Positions 35,001-50,000 of a stretch of DNA of 64,000 nucleotides are shown one piece after another. The notes under the pieces were generated by a model. That model saw only the letters and a list, made by a program, of their open reading frames with translations. It was not told where the DNA came from and did no database searches. Origin of the DNA: Mesorhabditis belari (lineage: Eukaryota; Nematoda; Chromadorea; Rhabditida; Rhabditidae). Position 1 is the stretch's first letter. Each line of letters starts with the position of its first letter. Where the stretch lies: NCBI GenBank assembly GCA_958450365.1, contig CAUEEP010000904.1, positions 682,001 to 746,000 of the forward strand. The letters run 5' to 3'. The position numbers and the translations under genes are program-made.

Positions 35001-38000
35001 GGGAAATGTAGTAGAGAATTGTATTCATTTTGAGGTAAGAGTTGTCAGGGGATTACTATAAAAAACATGAGGAATGAGTTTCTATTTTTGAACTCAAGAC
35101 TTTGAGTTTTCATTCAATCAAAACAAGACGAGTCAGTGGTAGTTGTCAGTGATAGTCAGTGAAAGATTGTGCGACTAAAATCCTAGCTCAAGTCAAGAGC
35201 AAGGTCACCAAAAGCTTGATACACTACTGGACAATGAAATATCATATTTGAAAAACGATCGCCACTTTCGCGCGTCTGTAACTCCCTTATCTTTACCGTA
35301 TTTCTAAATATGAATATTACCATTGTGTAGCCCTTGAAAAGAGCTTTCAGAAAATGTATAACACTAATAGTTTAAACTCAAAGACAAGGGAGCTACAGAC
35401 GCGCGAAAGTGACGATCTTTTTTCAAATATGATATTTCATTGTCCAGTACTGTAATTATTCAAAGGTAACTTTTTAACATAAAATAAAGATCGAATAATG
35501 AAAATAATGAAAACCACCAAAAATGGCAAAAATGGCTCATTGAATGGCTTGTACTCTTGGCTATATTACTAGCTCTTGAATGAGTACTAGTTGATCCCTC
35601 TGATCGTGCCGGAGAAGGATCAACTAGTACTCATTCAATGGCTTGCAAAACGAGTTGTTTATCTCCAATCGGGAAACTTTTATTAGATAAATGTAGCCAA
35701 GATTAAGGGCTTTAATCTTTCATATAACATTGGGTTGACCGTAACGCTTGGGAGCTAATCTACTAAAAAGAAATCGTCGTAAATACGGAAAAATCGGTAT
35801 GAGCCCAAGTTTTGGTTTCCAAACTACGACTCACATATTATGCCTTGAAAACAATCAATGATCAATCAATGACTTTAAGATTCCATGTAACTCAAGACTA
35901 GGAATGTTTCAACCGGATTCCAACCAGATCTTTGAAATTTGTAAGCAAAACCAGACTAAGACTGAATCCAATTCTGACTGGGCTTTGTTCAGTAGCTGAC
36001 TGGGCTTTGTTGTCAGTAGCTGAATGGGCTTTGTTGTCAGTAGCTGACTGGGCTTTATTGTCTCTTCCTTGTCAGTGGCTTTGTTTCAAACTTGGACCAG
36101 AAAACGCCAGCTCTGGATAAGAATCCAGTTCCAGCTCAGAGTCAGGCCTGAGCCTGTATGCTACTCGAAAAGTTCTGGCGGCGTCTCTGATCTTGAAGGC
36201 GTTACCTTTGATCTTTTCAGTAAAACGTCTAGAGTTTTCTCGCGAAGCGTACTTTTCCTTGGAAAGTTTTACCGGAAACTTTCTGGAAGCTGGAAAACTA
36301 GGGACGTTTTACCGGAAAGATCAAAGGTGCCGACGGACTTTTCGAGTAGAATACAGGCTCAGGTCTGACTCTGAGCTGGAACTGGATTCTTATCCAGAGC
36401 TGGCGTTTTCTGGTCCAAGTTTGAAACAAAGCCACTGACAAGGAAGAGACAATAAAGCCCAGTCAGCTACTGACAACAAAGCCCAGTCAGCTACTGACAA
36501 CAAAGCCCGTCAGCTACTGACAACAAAGCCCATTCAGCTACTGACAACAAAGCCCATTCAGCTACTGACAACAAAGCCCAGTCAGCTACTGGCAACAAAG
36601 CCCATTCAGCTACTAACAACAAAGCCCAGTCAGCTACTGACAACAAACCCCGTCAGCTATTGACAACAAAGCCCAGTCAGCTACTGACAACAAAGCCCAG
36701 TCAGCTACTGACAACAAAGCCCAAAAACAATCCTATCGACAATCGTCTCTCGTACACTGATGCCGTAGCTATCGTATTATGAGACCACTTTGACTTGTTG
36801 CCTTTCCCTAGTAAGACTTGTCAGTCTTGGAACAAGTATAGCTTGAAACAAGAGAACAAGAGTCTAGAGCAAGAACAGAAAAAAGAACAAGAACAGCAAC
36901 AAGAATAAGTACAAGAACAAGAACAAGAGCAAGAGCCACTTCTCTTCTCTCTTCTCCTCTCTTTTCTCTTTCTAGTTCAGTTGTGCCATTTGGGTTCTAG
37001 CCAAGCAACTACGTGCAAGATTTCGAATTTTTTGACAACCCCCTCTTTTCCCTCTTTTCCCATTACTTTCTTTTAATCTGATCTCAAAATTTTTGCGAAC
37101 AAACCCCCAAAAAGCTGATCGATTGGCGTTGCAATGAGAATTGCTTTTTCTGACCGCTCGCTCATCAAAAATCTCTTCTTTCCTTTTTCTCTTTCTCATG
37201 CATCATCTATTTCTTAACAACAAATTTTTCTTTCTTTTCACCTCAATGTTTTCGTTTTCCTTTTTCCTTTTTCTTTTTTCCTTCTTCCTTTTTCCTTCTT
37301 CCTTTTTCCTCTTTCCTTTTTCCTTTTTCCTTTTTCCTTTTTTCTTTTTCCTAATTTTTTGTGTTCCAATTCTCCTGTCTGATCAAAACACAAAGCAGAG
37401 AGATTTCAGCAATGATGGAGGGGGAAAACAAGCAAATCTTTTTTTTTACTTTCTTTTATGGCTGGATTAATAAGTGCAATTTATGTGATAGGTCGCGGTG
37501 ATCCCAAAAAAAAGAAATGGTTGACAGTTGTTGTTGAAGGATTAAAACGGTAGCCGACGCAAATGGGGGAGATCGCGTTCCACTTAGACTTTGGTATGGA
37601 AATTTCGATGAAATACCGAAATGAAGAACTTTGTGTGCTCGATTTAGGGATACAGTGATCCAATCTGAAGCAATTGGTTATTGGTATTGGAAATGAATCG
37701 ATGATAGATGGATAATAGATAAATTAAAGCATAGAACGAGTCAGCCAGTGCGATTTTAGAGAGCTAAGAAGCTCTAGTTCGAAAAGTTCGCAAGTTAAGA
37801 AATGTCTCGTGCTGATATAAGCTTCTTAACTAGGCTTTTCTAAAATCAAAATCAAAAATAGGCCTGGTCTAAAATGTCTAAAATGTTTTTAAAAAATAAA
37901 ATTCAAAAGCTTTGTCAGCCAAAGTTATCAAAACTCAAGTCAAGAGCTTTTGTCATAGGTTTACTAGACAGTACTACTATCCATTGCACCAAGACCAGTG

Positions 38001-41000
38001 TCGAAAGACTGCCATAAGATGGTTTAAATGGGTGTAGCTAAAACTTGTTTGCTCAATATCTGCTAAACTTGTTTGCTCAATATCTCGTGTTTCCGATGCT
38101 TTCTGCAAAAGCTAAAGCCGAATTCAGAAGCAGCGCAAAAAACTGCACATGATAGCTTTCATTTGGAATTCCCTCATATACTTGTAAGCATTCTAGATCT
38201 AAACTTAATCCCCTCCTAAGCTCGTACACTTAATAAGATCTAAACTTTGATCTAAACTTTGATTCAGAAGCCGGATTCAGAAGCAGCGCAAAAAACTGCA
38301 TATGATAGCTTTCATTTGGAATTCCCTCGTACACTTGTAAGCCTTCTAGACTTCTAGATGTAAGCATGTAGATGTAAGCATTCTAGATGTAAGCAACTTA
38401 ATCCCCTCGTAAGCCCGTACACTTAATAAGATCTAAACTTTGCTCTAAACTTTGATCTAAACTCCTAGATCAAAAATTCAATCATTCAATTTCAAACTCA
38501 CCTCTCAAACTCTTCTCCCGGGTCACAGCTCGTCTCGTCAAAGGCTTCCTAAAATATTCAAATCATATACAAATTTCACAACTTTTACTTAAAAAGCTAG
38601 TGTTTTTTTTTCTGATTTTACTGAACTCTTTGATTTGTTGTTTACTCATTTTCAAACAAGTTCCCCTTGTGAAAAGATTTCGATCTTCGGAAATTTCCCA
38701 TCTTTATTTCTGGGAGACAAGAAAAGGCAACATTTTATTATGTCTGTAAAGTTTTTTTCGCTTTCGAGCGCTATGAATTTTCCAATTTCGCTTCGATCAT
38801 CACTGAGTAAAGGAGGAAAACAGAGGAAAGAGCCACTTTGCAAAGGTTTTCCCCTACAAAAGACACCACAAAAAGTGCTGTATGAAGGGTTTAAAATAAC
38901 ACAAAAACCGCTGTACAAAGCGGTTATTAGTGGACGTTGAAATGCGACGTTTGGTGTAGAAAAAAGTGAACTTCTAAGCAAAACATAAGTACGTATTGGT
39001 AGATTCGACGTCAATCTACCGACATCGTATCCAGAGAATTTTTAACGGAAAGAGCAAGCTAATCGTTTTTAACCTGGGACCGTATTGGAGCCGTGTCAGG
39101 ATCAAATTGCAGCCGTATTGGAACCGTATTGGGATCAAATTGTAACCGTATTGGAACCGTATTGTAGCCGTATTGGAGCTGTATTGGAACCGTATTGGAA
39201 GCAAATTGTAACCGTATTGGAACCGTGTTGGGATCAAATCGTAACCGTATTGGAACCGTGTTGGGATCAAATTGTAACCGTATTGGAACCGTGTTGGGAT
39301 CAAATTGTAACCGTATTGGAACCGTGTTGGGATCAAATCGTAACCGTATTGGAACCGTGTTGGGATCAAATTGTAACCGTATTGGAACCGTGTTGGGATC
39401 AAATTGTAACCGTATTGGAACCGTGTTGGGATCAAATTGTAACCGTATTGGAACCGTGTTGGGATCAAATTGTAACCGTATTGGAACCGTGTTGGGATCA
39501 AATCGTAACCGTATTGGAACCGTATTGTAGCCGTATTGGAGCTGTATTGGAACCGTATTGGAAGCAAATTGTAACCGTATTGGAACCGTGTTGGGATCAA
39601 ATCGTAACCGTATTGGAACCGTGTTGGGATCAAATTGTAGCCGTATTGTAACCGTATTGGAACCGTATTGGAACCGTTTTGGAACCGAATGACCCATAAC
39701 CCATTTCTGCCTTGCATTTGAGTGGCAAAGGAGAGGCAATTGCTCCCTCTACTCCACCCTACTAGACACCTACTAGACATGGAAAAATTCCAACCCGAAC
39801 CTAAATTCCACCTTTGTTTTCTCGACCGTTTCTCGACCGATTGCTCTGAAATTTTGTCTACAAGCAGAGAACGCCAATTTCTCTTTGTAAACAAGATTTC
39901 AGAGCAATCGGCCAAGAAATGGCCGAGAAAACGAAGATGGAATTAGGTTCGGCTTGGAATTTTTCCATGTCTAGTACTTACAGTATTCTACAATACTCAG
40001 TTCATTCCACGATTCAAATTCGAGAACTTGAACTAATCACCTACATATCGCCAACAGCAAATCAAAAAAATACAGCTAAATGTTGTGCATAGGACTGGAA
40101 TTAGCTATCTATTTACTGTATTTAACCATACTTTACACTAAAGCTTTTCATTTTCGGCCTGGTTGTCGATGGGTGAAATGGGTAATGGCAAAAATTGCAT
40201 TTGGTCACTTCAAAAGCTACTTTTTTAGCGTTCAAAAGATAGAGCTTGGAAAATTCCAGTTTCTTTTGGCAAGAAAACCTGAAAAGTAGTCGTTGAAGTG
40301 GTCAAATTTCGTTTTTCCGTTGCACATCTATTGAAAATTAGACCGAAAATGAATAGCCCTACACTGAATGAAAATGAATGAAAATGAAATGGAAAATGAA
40401 TAGCCATTGGCTAGATGAGTAACAGTTTTGGATGACAATTGATTCTTGTTTTGAAAGTTCTGAAGCCAATTCTTGTCCATTTCAAAACCCTACAAGAATT
40501 GGCGTTAAAAATCACATAGTTTATCGAAAGGGAAACGTGTTTAGACCACATTACTGTAGTCTAAACAAGTATATAAACTGTAGTAGATAAACTGTAGTAT
40601 ATAAACTGTAGTATATAAACTGTAGTATGAAACTGTAGTAGATAAACTGTAGTATATAAACTGTAGTTGATAAACTGTAGTATATAAACTGTAGTATATA
40701 AACTGTAGTATATAAACTGTAGTATATAAACTGTAGTATATAAACTGTAGTATATAAACTGTAGTATATAAACTGTAGTATGAAACTGTAGTAGATAAAC
40801 TGTAGTATGAAACTGTAGTATGAAACTGTAGTATGAAACTGTAGTATATAAACTGTAGTATATAAACTGTAGTATATAAACTGTAGTATATAAACTGTAG
40901 TATATAAACTGTAGTATGAAACTGTAGTAGATAAACTGTAGTATGAAACTGTAGTATATAAACTGTAGTATATAAACTGTAGTATATAAACTGTAGTATA

Positions 41001-44000
41001 TAAACTGTAGTATATAAACTGTAGTATATAAACTGTAGTATATAAACTGTAGTATATAAACTGTAGTAGATAAACTGTAGTATGAAACTGTAGTAGATAA
41101 ACTGTAGTAGATAAACTGTAGTATATAAACTGTAGTATATAAACTGTAGTATATAAACTGTAGTATATAAACTGTAGTATGAAACTGTAGTATATAAACT
41201 GTAGTATATAAACTGTAGTATATAAACTTTTACAGCTAATCTATTCTTTTTGCCATCTAGAATACCGACAAGACAAGTACGCATCGGATTTGTAACTTTT
41301 TTCAACTAGAAGCGAAACCTTAAAAACTCTACACATTAGGAAATCCTTTCCGAAGGGAAACCTTTGGAGATTTACATAGAGATTTACAAATTTACATAGA
41401 GCTTTTTTTTAAATCTCTATTTACATAGAGATTTACAAAAAGCTCTATGTAAATTTGAATAAACTTTAATCTTTTTCCAAAAATATTACATTTTTCATGA
41501 AACGAATCGAATTTCATGACGTGCAAACCCCATAAATCATTCACTTTTATGTAAAACTTGCATGTAAAAACTAAAAATGATATTTTGACTTCATTTCTGG
41601 AGAATTTCTATGACTACTAAATGAATCAAATGAATCAAATGAAAATAAAACAAAACACAAACCGGTGGTTTCGTCCAAGCTGAGTTATCGACGTGAGATG
41701 TATCGAATTTCTCTCCACCAACACTGTGACGAATGCCTAACAAAATGTTACTCAAGCTTTCTCAAGCTTCAATTTCTTCAAAACCTTGTTGTTTAAATTG
41801 CTCCTCGTGTAGGGTGAGAATGTCTTTAATTGTTCTTTTTGACATAAGCTCCTTGACTTCTTGTGTCTTGATCGGATATGGAGTGACACCGGCGTTGAGG
41901 GGACCCTCTTCATCATATCTGAAATATGAATCGATTTGCGTGGCACAAGGATATTCCAACCAGCGGAATTTTGCATTGCACAAGGATTCACAGAGGAAGA
42001 TCAACTAGTTGAGCTAACCAAAAGCTATACTATACCAGCATTTTACTAATCAAAAAGAAAAGCCTTGAAAAAAGCAAAAGGAAGCTAAAGCCGGGTCCGA
42101 ACCTTCGAGCTCTCGCTCTGGAAATGAACACTGTACCACTCGGCCATCGCTGCACCGATGGCCTAAACAAGCAGAAACAAACGTACTGTTGTCGAGATAT
42201 GAGCGTTTGTTTGAGGATAAACTTAGATTACGCGACGCTTCTTTAGGGCTTCTATTAGAGCTTCTATTAGAGCTTTTACGGTAACAGTAAGTCCTGGACT
42301 GGCTTCAGCATGAGCTGATCTGGCCCCTGATCTGGCCCTGATATGGTCCTGATATGGTTCTGATATGGTCCTGATCTGAACGTAATCTGGCCGTAATCTG
42401 GCCCTGATCTGGCCCTAATCTGGCCCTGAAACATTGCAAACAAGAACTACAATGATTAATATCTGAAAACTGAACTGTTGCACTGTGCTTCTTCTTGGAA
42501 TTTAGCTAAGCTAGGCCAGACAAGGTACTTGTTTAGTGCTTAGCCGCAGTCTGATGCCTGTTCCTTGTGCTTACACTCAAAGCTACCGTACTCTTGCTGC
42601 AGAATTTGTTCTAGTTCAGTTCAAAGTTCTAGTTCAAATTTCAAAGACTTCTAGTGTTACAAGCTTTACAGTGTTACAAGCTTTACAGACAAGGCTACAG
42701 TACAGCCTGTAGTCAGTACTGTAATACGGGCAAATATCGCTGAATATCTCATCAAATATTTCGAATCCCTCACTTGTATCCCTCCCTCAAATCGACATCG
42801 TATTTCTCTCTCCTCCCAATCGATCCATTCATTGAGCTGTAGGGACTTCCCTCATCCTGTGGGCTGTCCACTGGTTCGCTCTTCCACGGCTGAAAATACC
42901 GGAAGTCACCTTTTCCCTGAATTAATTTGATCATCATTTAAGGGTTTTTTTTTTCAGCTTTTTTCAGTTTTTTTCAGCTTTTTTTCAGCTTTTCCTTGGA
43001 CACAAGAAAAATCGAGTGGCACGACTTGGTAAACTTCAGGGATAAGCCCTGGATTTGTTGATACAAAGATGGGGAAAAAAAGATGGGATTATATGATTCA
43101 AACAACTCGAATAGATTTGATTGAAAGTGATTTTTGATACAAAGATAGGTGATAATTCGATGACTCAAAAGCTAGAATATTCGGTTGAAAGTGCTTGATT
43201 AGAATTTAGATAGAAAAAAGGGTGATTTTTAGCTTACCGGTGATCCCATCTCATCATCCGATCCGTCCAATTGACGCTTTCGGCGCTCCTTTTGTGAGCC
43301 GGTTGGATCGCGACGGGGTTGAACGGCTGAAAAAAAAAAAAGAATCGACTATTGTAGTTGTATAGTTGGATCGAAATTTGAGTTGTAGTTGTAGTTGTAT
43401 AGAAATTGTATAGAATTGTATAGTTGTATAGAAATTGCATGTGCTTTAGATAAAGATAGATAGATAAAGAGCTTTAGATAATTAGATAAAGAAACAGTAA
43501 TTCTGGATGATCGTTCGTTCGTTATCGATAACTTTTTTACTGAAATTCTCAGCTGTTGGTCAAAATCCAGCTTTCAAAGGTTTAAAAAGGGTTTCAATGG
43601 CTCAGCTTTCAACTCTTACAAGTCAATGAGTTTTAAATAATCTGAGAGCTTTAAAAAAGAGATGGACTTGAAGTTTTTGGTTGGTTTTTTGTTGGTTTTT
43701 GTTTGTTTTTGTTTGTTTTTGGTTGTTTTTTGTTGGTTTTTGTTGGTTTTTGGTTGTTTTTGTTGGTTTTTGGTTGTTTTTGTTTGTTTTTTGTTGGTTT
43801 TTGTTTGTTTTTGTTGTTTTTTGTTGTTTTTGTTGGTTTTTGTTTGTTTTTGTTTGTTTTTTGTTGGTTTTTGTTTGTTTTTTGTTGGTTTTTGTTGGTT
43901 TTTGTTGGTTTTTGTTTGTTTTTGTTTGTTTTTTGTTGGTTTTTGTTGTTTCTTGTTGCTTCTTGTTTGTTTTTTGTTGTTTTTTGTTCGTTTTTTGTTG

Positions 44001-47000
44001 TTTCTTGTTGCTTTTTGTTGGCTTTTGCTTCTTTTTTGTTTCTTTTTGTTTAAAGCTTGAAAAGAGTTTTGTTTAAAGTCGAGTTTAAAGTTAAAGTCGA
44101 GTTTTAAACTATAATCGTTGGATAAAGAAGTGGATTGAAGATTGAAGTGGGTAAATGAACCAGCAGATTATTCTCATCGAGCATTCACTTCAAAATTTCA
44201 TTCAAATCTTTAAAAATAAACCTATTTTTCACGTTTTACCCACTTTCATGTAAACACTTTCCCCTTTTCTTTGTCATTCTTTGTCATTTAGATTCATTTC
44301 TCAACATTCAATTATTCAATCATTCCCCAAAAACCAACCAAAACATGATTTCTTTCTTTTTTTTTAAAGTTGCTCCCATAAATGGGAAAGAGTCAGAATA
44401 ATTCTTTTCCGAAAAACCAAAAGAAAAATGTGCACATTGCTCACTCATCACTTTTTTTCTTTGATTTATATTTTGGATTTTTGTAGGCGGTTGCTGGGCA
44501 ACTTAAGGGGAAATGGGGAGAACGGAAGAAGACCTAAATGAGAGTTACAGGGGACATCTCGCTTTTTTTCTTTTCATAATTCCCCCACTTTTTTCAAAGG
44601 GTTGATGACACTTTGGTTTTCAAATTAGTGCTCACAGAGGAGTTGAGTCGATTGGGTGAGGAAAGTTTTTTGTAAAACCAAAAGAAATTGGAGAAATTCG
44701 ATTGAGCTGTGAGCTGACTGATCGAATACGATTCGATCAATTCGATCAACTCTGGTTACTGGTTTTACTGGTTTTGCTGGCTTTTGGACGCTGGTTTTAA
44801 AATGAAAATCAAATAAAATCAAATGAAAACCAAATAAAAGTCAAAATGGAGTATAGTTTTGGCTATTTGGCACTTGTTGTGATCGATTTGGATGAATCGA
44901 TTGAGTAAATAAACCGAGTGATCTCTATGATTGGGTAAATGAATCAAGCTTTTACTACCTAAGCTAACTATGGGATGAAACTACTTTATGTAATTTTTGA
45001 CAAACCCACAAAGAAAACCCAAACTGAAGTCGTTGAGGCCAGGTACATTTTCCCACAAAGAGGTCTAGTACATTTTTTGGTTTCTCGAGAAAAGCAATAG
45101 TGCCCAAAATATGTAAAAATATGCAAAAAATGTACATTTTTCTTAGTTTTCAGTTTTTTATTCAATTTATCTCTTTTCTCAGAAAGATTTTGAGACTGAA
45201 AATGACATTCAACTTGCAATTAGGCAATTTCTCTTGGGGATTCTCTATTACATTCTCAATTACATCCTCAATTACATTCTCCACTACATTCTCCACTACA
45301 TTCTCCAAAATATAAACCTTTTAGGATTAGGAGTACAAATGAAATGGAGAAAAGATGATTATTTGAAAATAGGGTACTTTTCCAATATCGGGGGAGCGAA
45401 AGGCAAATCGGGGGAGCAAATTTTGCCCCCTCGAAAAATGCATTTCCGGGACTGCATTTCCGGGACGGGACTGCAACGTTTTTTTTAAAATTTAACGACG
45501 TTGCGGTTCTCCGACATTTGTGAATCGTTTGTGAATCAAGGAATCGAAGGCAATCGATTATTTCGTCACCAAAGGAGTCATCCAGTCGTGGATCTGCAAC
45601 TGTGGCGAATCGATGAAAGTCCGCTCAAAGGGAAAAGATCCATTTCGCTGGGTGTTAGATATTTAAGTCACTTTTGTGATCTAATATAAAGGCTGTGAGA
45701 ATAACGGGTAATTCGCGGATTTTATGGCGGTAGTTTGTATAATATAGGACATATGTAGCGCTGCCAAAGTTTGCTCCCCCAATTTTCCTTTCGCTCCCCC
45801 GATGATCGGATCGCTCCCCGATATTGGAAAAGTACCGAAAATAGGTTTTCTGAAAATTTCAAAACAATAAGAATTTCGTGGAGCAACAAGTGAAAGGCAC
45901 CTTTGAGCTTTTCACCTCTTCAGTCCATCTTATAGAGTCGACCATGGGCATCTCGAATCTGTTTTGCAATTTTTGCAGAACACGTCGCAAACGCAAGATG
46001 TTTGGCATAGAAAATCATCTTCATTTTCAAGCTCCTTATGAGACCGAGACTTGGCTATCGATATTTTGAAGTGCTCGCGTTAAAACGGACTTTGTGTCCG
46101 TTAAAACGGACATATCTTTGTGATTGTAGCTCTCAATGCTCCGAAACTTTTACCAATGGAAAGCCAGAAGTTCAACCTTCATTTTGGTACCTAATATGTA
46201 CTGTTAGAAGAATAAACTGTTAGAAAAACAAGAACAAAAACCTTATCGATGCGCTATCGATACGATACGATACGATAATCGATATGATTATCGATCAGAG
46301 CTCGATAAGTTCATCTCAAAAGCGTATCGATTACGTTTTTAGAGTTGCGTTTTTTTGTGCTCTTCTAACTTTCTAAATATTAGTACCAAAATGAAGCTTA
46401 AACTTTTGGCTTTTCAAGGGTAAAATGGCTTCAATGGCTTTTCAATGGTTTCAGAGCATTTGAGTAGTTTGGTGCAAAGTTATAAGCCTTTTTTTGTGCG
46501 AAATCTTGCGACTCCAAAAAAAATCGATAATATCTATAGCAAAGTCTAGTCAAACGCTGTCCAAACAATTGTTTCGATGGTCTAGTGGATAGTCTGCTAG
46601 ACTCCGGGAACCTAGGACATTTCGTGGTCTCAAGTTCGTGGCCTCCAGGAACCTAGGACATCTCGTGGCCTCATTTCGTGGCCTCCGGGAACCTAGGACA
46701 TCTCGTGGCCTCATTTCGTGGCCTCCGGGAACCTAGGACATTTCGTGGTCTCAATTTCGTGGCCTCCGGGAACCTAGGACATCTCGTGGCCTCATTTCGT
46801 GGCCTCCGGGAACCTAGGACATCTCGTGGACTCATTTCGTGGCCTCAAGTTCGAGTCCCACTGTGGCTGGTTGGCTGATTGGATGTAAACTAGCTAAAGG
46901 ATTACGTTTTGAAAGTAGCTGCCTGCTAGAAAATGTATTAAAAGACAAATTTTAGAGAAGTAAATCGTTTAAATTTGAATTAAATTGGAATTAAATTTGA

Positions 47001-50000
47001 AATTCGCGTTCGTCCCTCGTTTCTTAGTCCCTTTCTTATCCGAATCTTTACTTATTCTTTTCGTCTTCTTTTCTTCTTCTTTTCTTCTTCTTCTTTTCTA
47101 TCCATTCTCATTCTTGTCCTATTTGTTTTTCAAGCATCCAAATACCGTATTACTCTGATGAATCATAGTATTTCTTAATTCCCCAAAATTTCTTCATTTA
47201 TAAGTACTCTTTAAAACCCTTATTTTTGTACCACAAAAGCACACTTTTTGCCTCAAATTTTTTGCCACCAAAACCTCGCAACAAACAATTTTTTGTGCAC
47301 AATTTTGCGTGATTCCCTCCCTTTCTTTTGGGGTAATTTCGAAAATGTCAACGGATTAAGCACAAAAAGGATTTGAGAAAATGATGACCACGACAAAAGC
47401 TTTTTATTTATTTCATCTATTTCATGGGTGAATGCAATTCGATAGAGGTTAAACTAAAAAAAAAAGAAACGAGATCTTTGGGCGAATTTAGTCATGCTTG
47501 TAGAATGAGTAAAAGTGAAGTGCGCAAAAATTTAGCAAAACTACAAGCTAAGATGCTGAGGTAAGAGTTCTGAAACACTTCACAATCTAGTGCTCTATAG
47601 AATCGTTGATCGATCCCTTATAGAGTGTGTTCGGCTTGAGTAATCCCTTTTCTAAAGCATGCCAACTTTTGAATTACCATAATCCTGGTTTTGTCTCTAG
47701 TTTTGCCTGCTCTTATCCTTTTTTTTGAAGCTTTTGGGCTTTGTGAAGCTTCTTTTTGAACCCTGACAGGCTTAGAAATTGATCAATTAGATCAAATTGT
47801 TCCAAATTGATCCAAATTGTTCCAAATTGCTTCAAATTGATCCAAATTGATCCAAATTGATCCAAATTGATCCAAATTGATCCAAATTGATCCAAATTGA
47901 TCCAAATTGATCCAAATTGATCCAAATTGATCCAAATTGATCCAAATTGATCCAAATTGATCCAAATTGATCCAAATTGAACCAAATTGTTCCAAATTGT
48001 TCCAAATTGATCCAAATTTGGTTAAATATACCAAATCTGGTCAATTTGACCAAATTTGAACAAAAACAGAGACAAGATTACGGTAGCTCTAAAAGTTGAC
48101 ATGTTTTAGAGAAAGCTGCTTGAAAGAAAGGCGATTTCTTTTGCAAAAATCGTGTTTCTCCTATAAAACTTTAAAAGCCTCTACGAAGAAATTGGCTATA
48201 TGAATTTATGTGAAAATTTGCATTGATACCTAACTTTTTGTGCTCTATCTTTTACGTAATGACACGAAGATAGGTTTCCTTGGGTTAAAGTGTTTAAATC
48301 GCATCAATGTCATCGAGCTGTCGCTCTTTTTGACTACTCGACTTCAAGCTCTCAAAGAAATCCAAACATAAGACATTTTAAACATTAAAACAGTGTTATT
48401 TTGCAGAAAAATGATTGGTTTTTCTAATGAAACAAAGCTAGAAACCTTTAAAACCTTTAAAACCTCCAAAAATCGTAGTTCAATTGGTGAATTTTTTGGT
48501 TTTAAAAGGAAGAACGAAAAGAAACGAAAAGATTTTTTGAAAGAGCCTGCTTCAAGATCAATTTTAACTCACTTCAGTAGCTTGAGCTCAAAGCTTTGTG
48601 GATTCTACAAGTCCAAAAGGATCAGTTTTTTGCTCATTTTCCCATTTTCAGAATGTAAATATCAATCCCAACTCAAATCCCGAAGCCAAAACTTAGAGAT
48701 TTTTCTAAAATCATGAAAACAACTCATCAAAATCAACTCATCGCGTTCCTTCAAAAACATTTCAGTCATTTTAATGATTTGTCTCATTTTTCATGCCCGA
48801 CTATTGTTATCTTTTCAATCTTTGCAAAGTTTTTTTCGCCTTACATTCAACGTTTCAATCAATCTTCTCTCTCCTTTTCTTTTCTTTTCTTTCTCAAAAA
48901 TTTACCGGTAATCACCCGTGCGTAAACGTGTCAAACTTTTGATAGATTAAGCCCAAGAATCCCTTTTTCAAAAAATCGATTAAAATCTTGAAATTCTTGT
49001 TTTCGAAAAACAAGATCGAATCAGGTGAATGATTGAGTGATTCAAACGAGTTGAAAGGAAAGGAAAAGAATTGAACGAAAGAGAATTGAAAGGAAAAGAA
49101 TTGAAAGAAAAAGAATTAAAATGACCGCTTTGGAATTGTGTTTCAAAGGGAAAAATCGAATCATTTTATTTCATTTTATAAAGGATTTGAAGAATTTCGA
49201 AATTCGAATCAATTCGAAATCGAACTTTAAAGGAGCTTTCAAGGACCTAAATAGGAACTATAAAGGAGCTTTGAAGGAGCTTTAAAAGAGCTTTAAAGGA
49301 GCTTTAAAGGACCTAAATAGGAACTATAAAAGAGCTTTAAAGGAGCTTTAAAGGAGCTTTAAAGGACCTAAATAGGAACTATAAAGGAGCTTTAAAGGAG
49401 CTTTAAAAGAGCTTTAAAGGAGCTTTAAAGGGCCTAAATAGGAACTATAAAGGAGCTTTAAAGGAGCTTTAAAGGAGCTTTAAAGGAGCCGAAAGTTTTA
49501 ACGATTTCGAAAGTTTAGAAAGCAAAAATAAACTGTAATCGGAAAAAAACGGTTTAGAAAGAATGGTAATCTTTCCTTTAGATTTGTTTTTATTGCTTCA
49601 TTTTTGAGCTTATTTTGAGCTTAGCTTTTTGAGCTTCACCGTCAACAAAAGAGAAAAACAAAATTACGGTAGCAAAAACAAAATTCGAAATTAGGGGTAG
49701 GCTAATTTCCGCAACTGGGTCATTTGCGCAAACCAACATAACTTTCTTCTAAGTCGACCAATCTTTATGATTTTGGTGTCATTTTGTTACACTTGTTGAG
49801 ATCTACAGAGTGAAACTAAAATCATAAAGAAGAAAACGTAGAAGAAAGGTCCACTTAGAAGAAAGTTATGGCGAATTGCGCAAATGACCCAGTTGAGCAA
49901 AAAAAATTGCGAAAATTAGCCTATCCCCCGGAATTATGCATCTTTTAGAGAAATCTATTTAAGTTTGGTCCCTTATCTCAACAAATTTGGCTCCTTATCT

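Noticed and set aside
38635..39014. Overlapping 101- and 120-codon frames on both strands in receptor intron 6
   Set aside because: No splice signals, no family features; mirror open frames on opposite strands suggest chance.
39016..39915. 299-codon open frame and three others over 39.06-39.74 kb
   Set aside because: They arise from a stop-free 33-bp repeat whose length is a multiple of three; several frames on both strands are open at once.
40541..41305. 254-codon Tyr/Thr-rich frame
   Set aside because: Translation of the ACTGTAGTATATAA array; no non-repetitive coding sequence attached.
43662..44076. Three overlapping hydrophobic frames resembling membrane proteins
   Set aside because: G/T-only repeat read in three frames; composition, not a gene.
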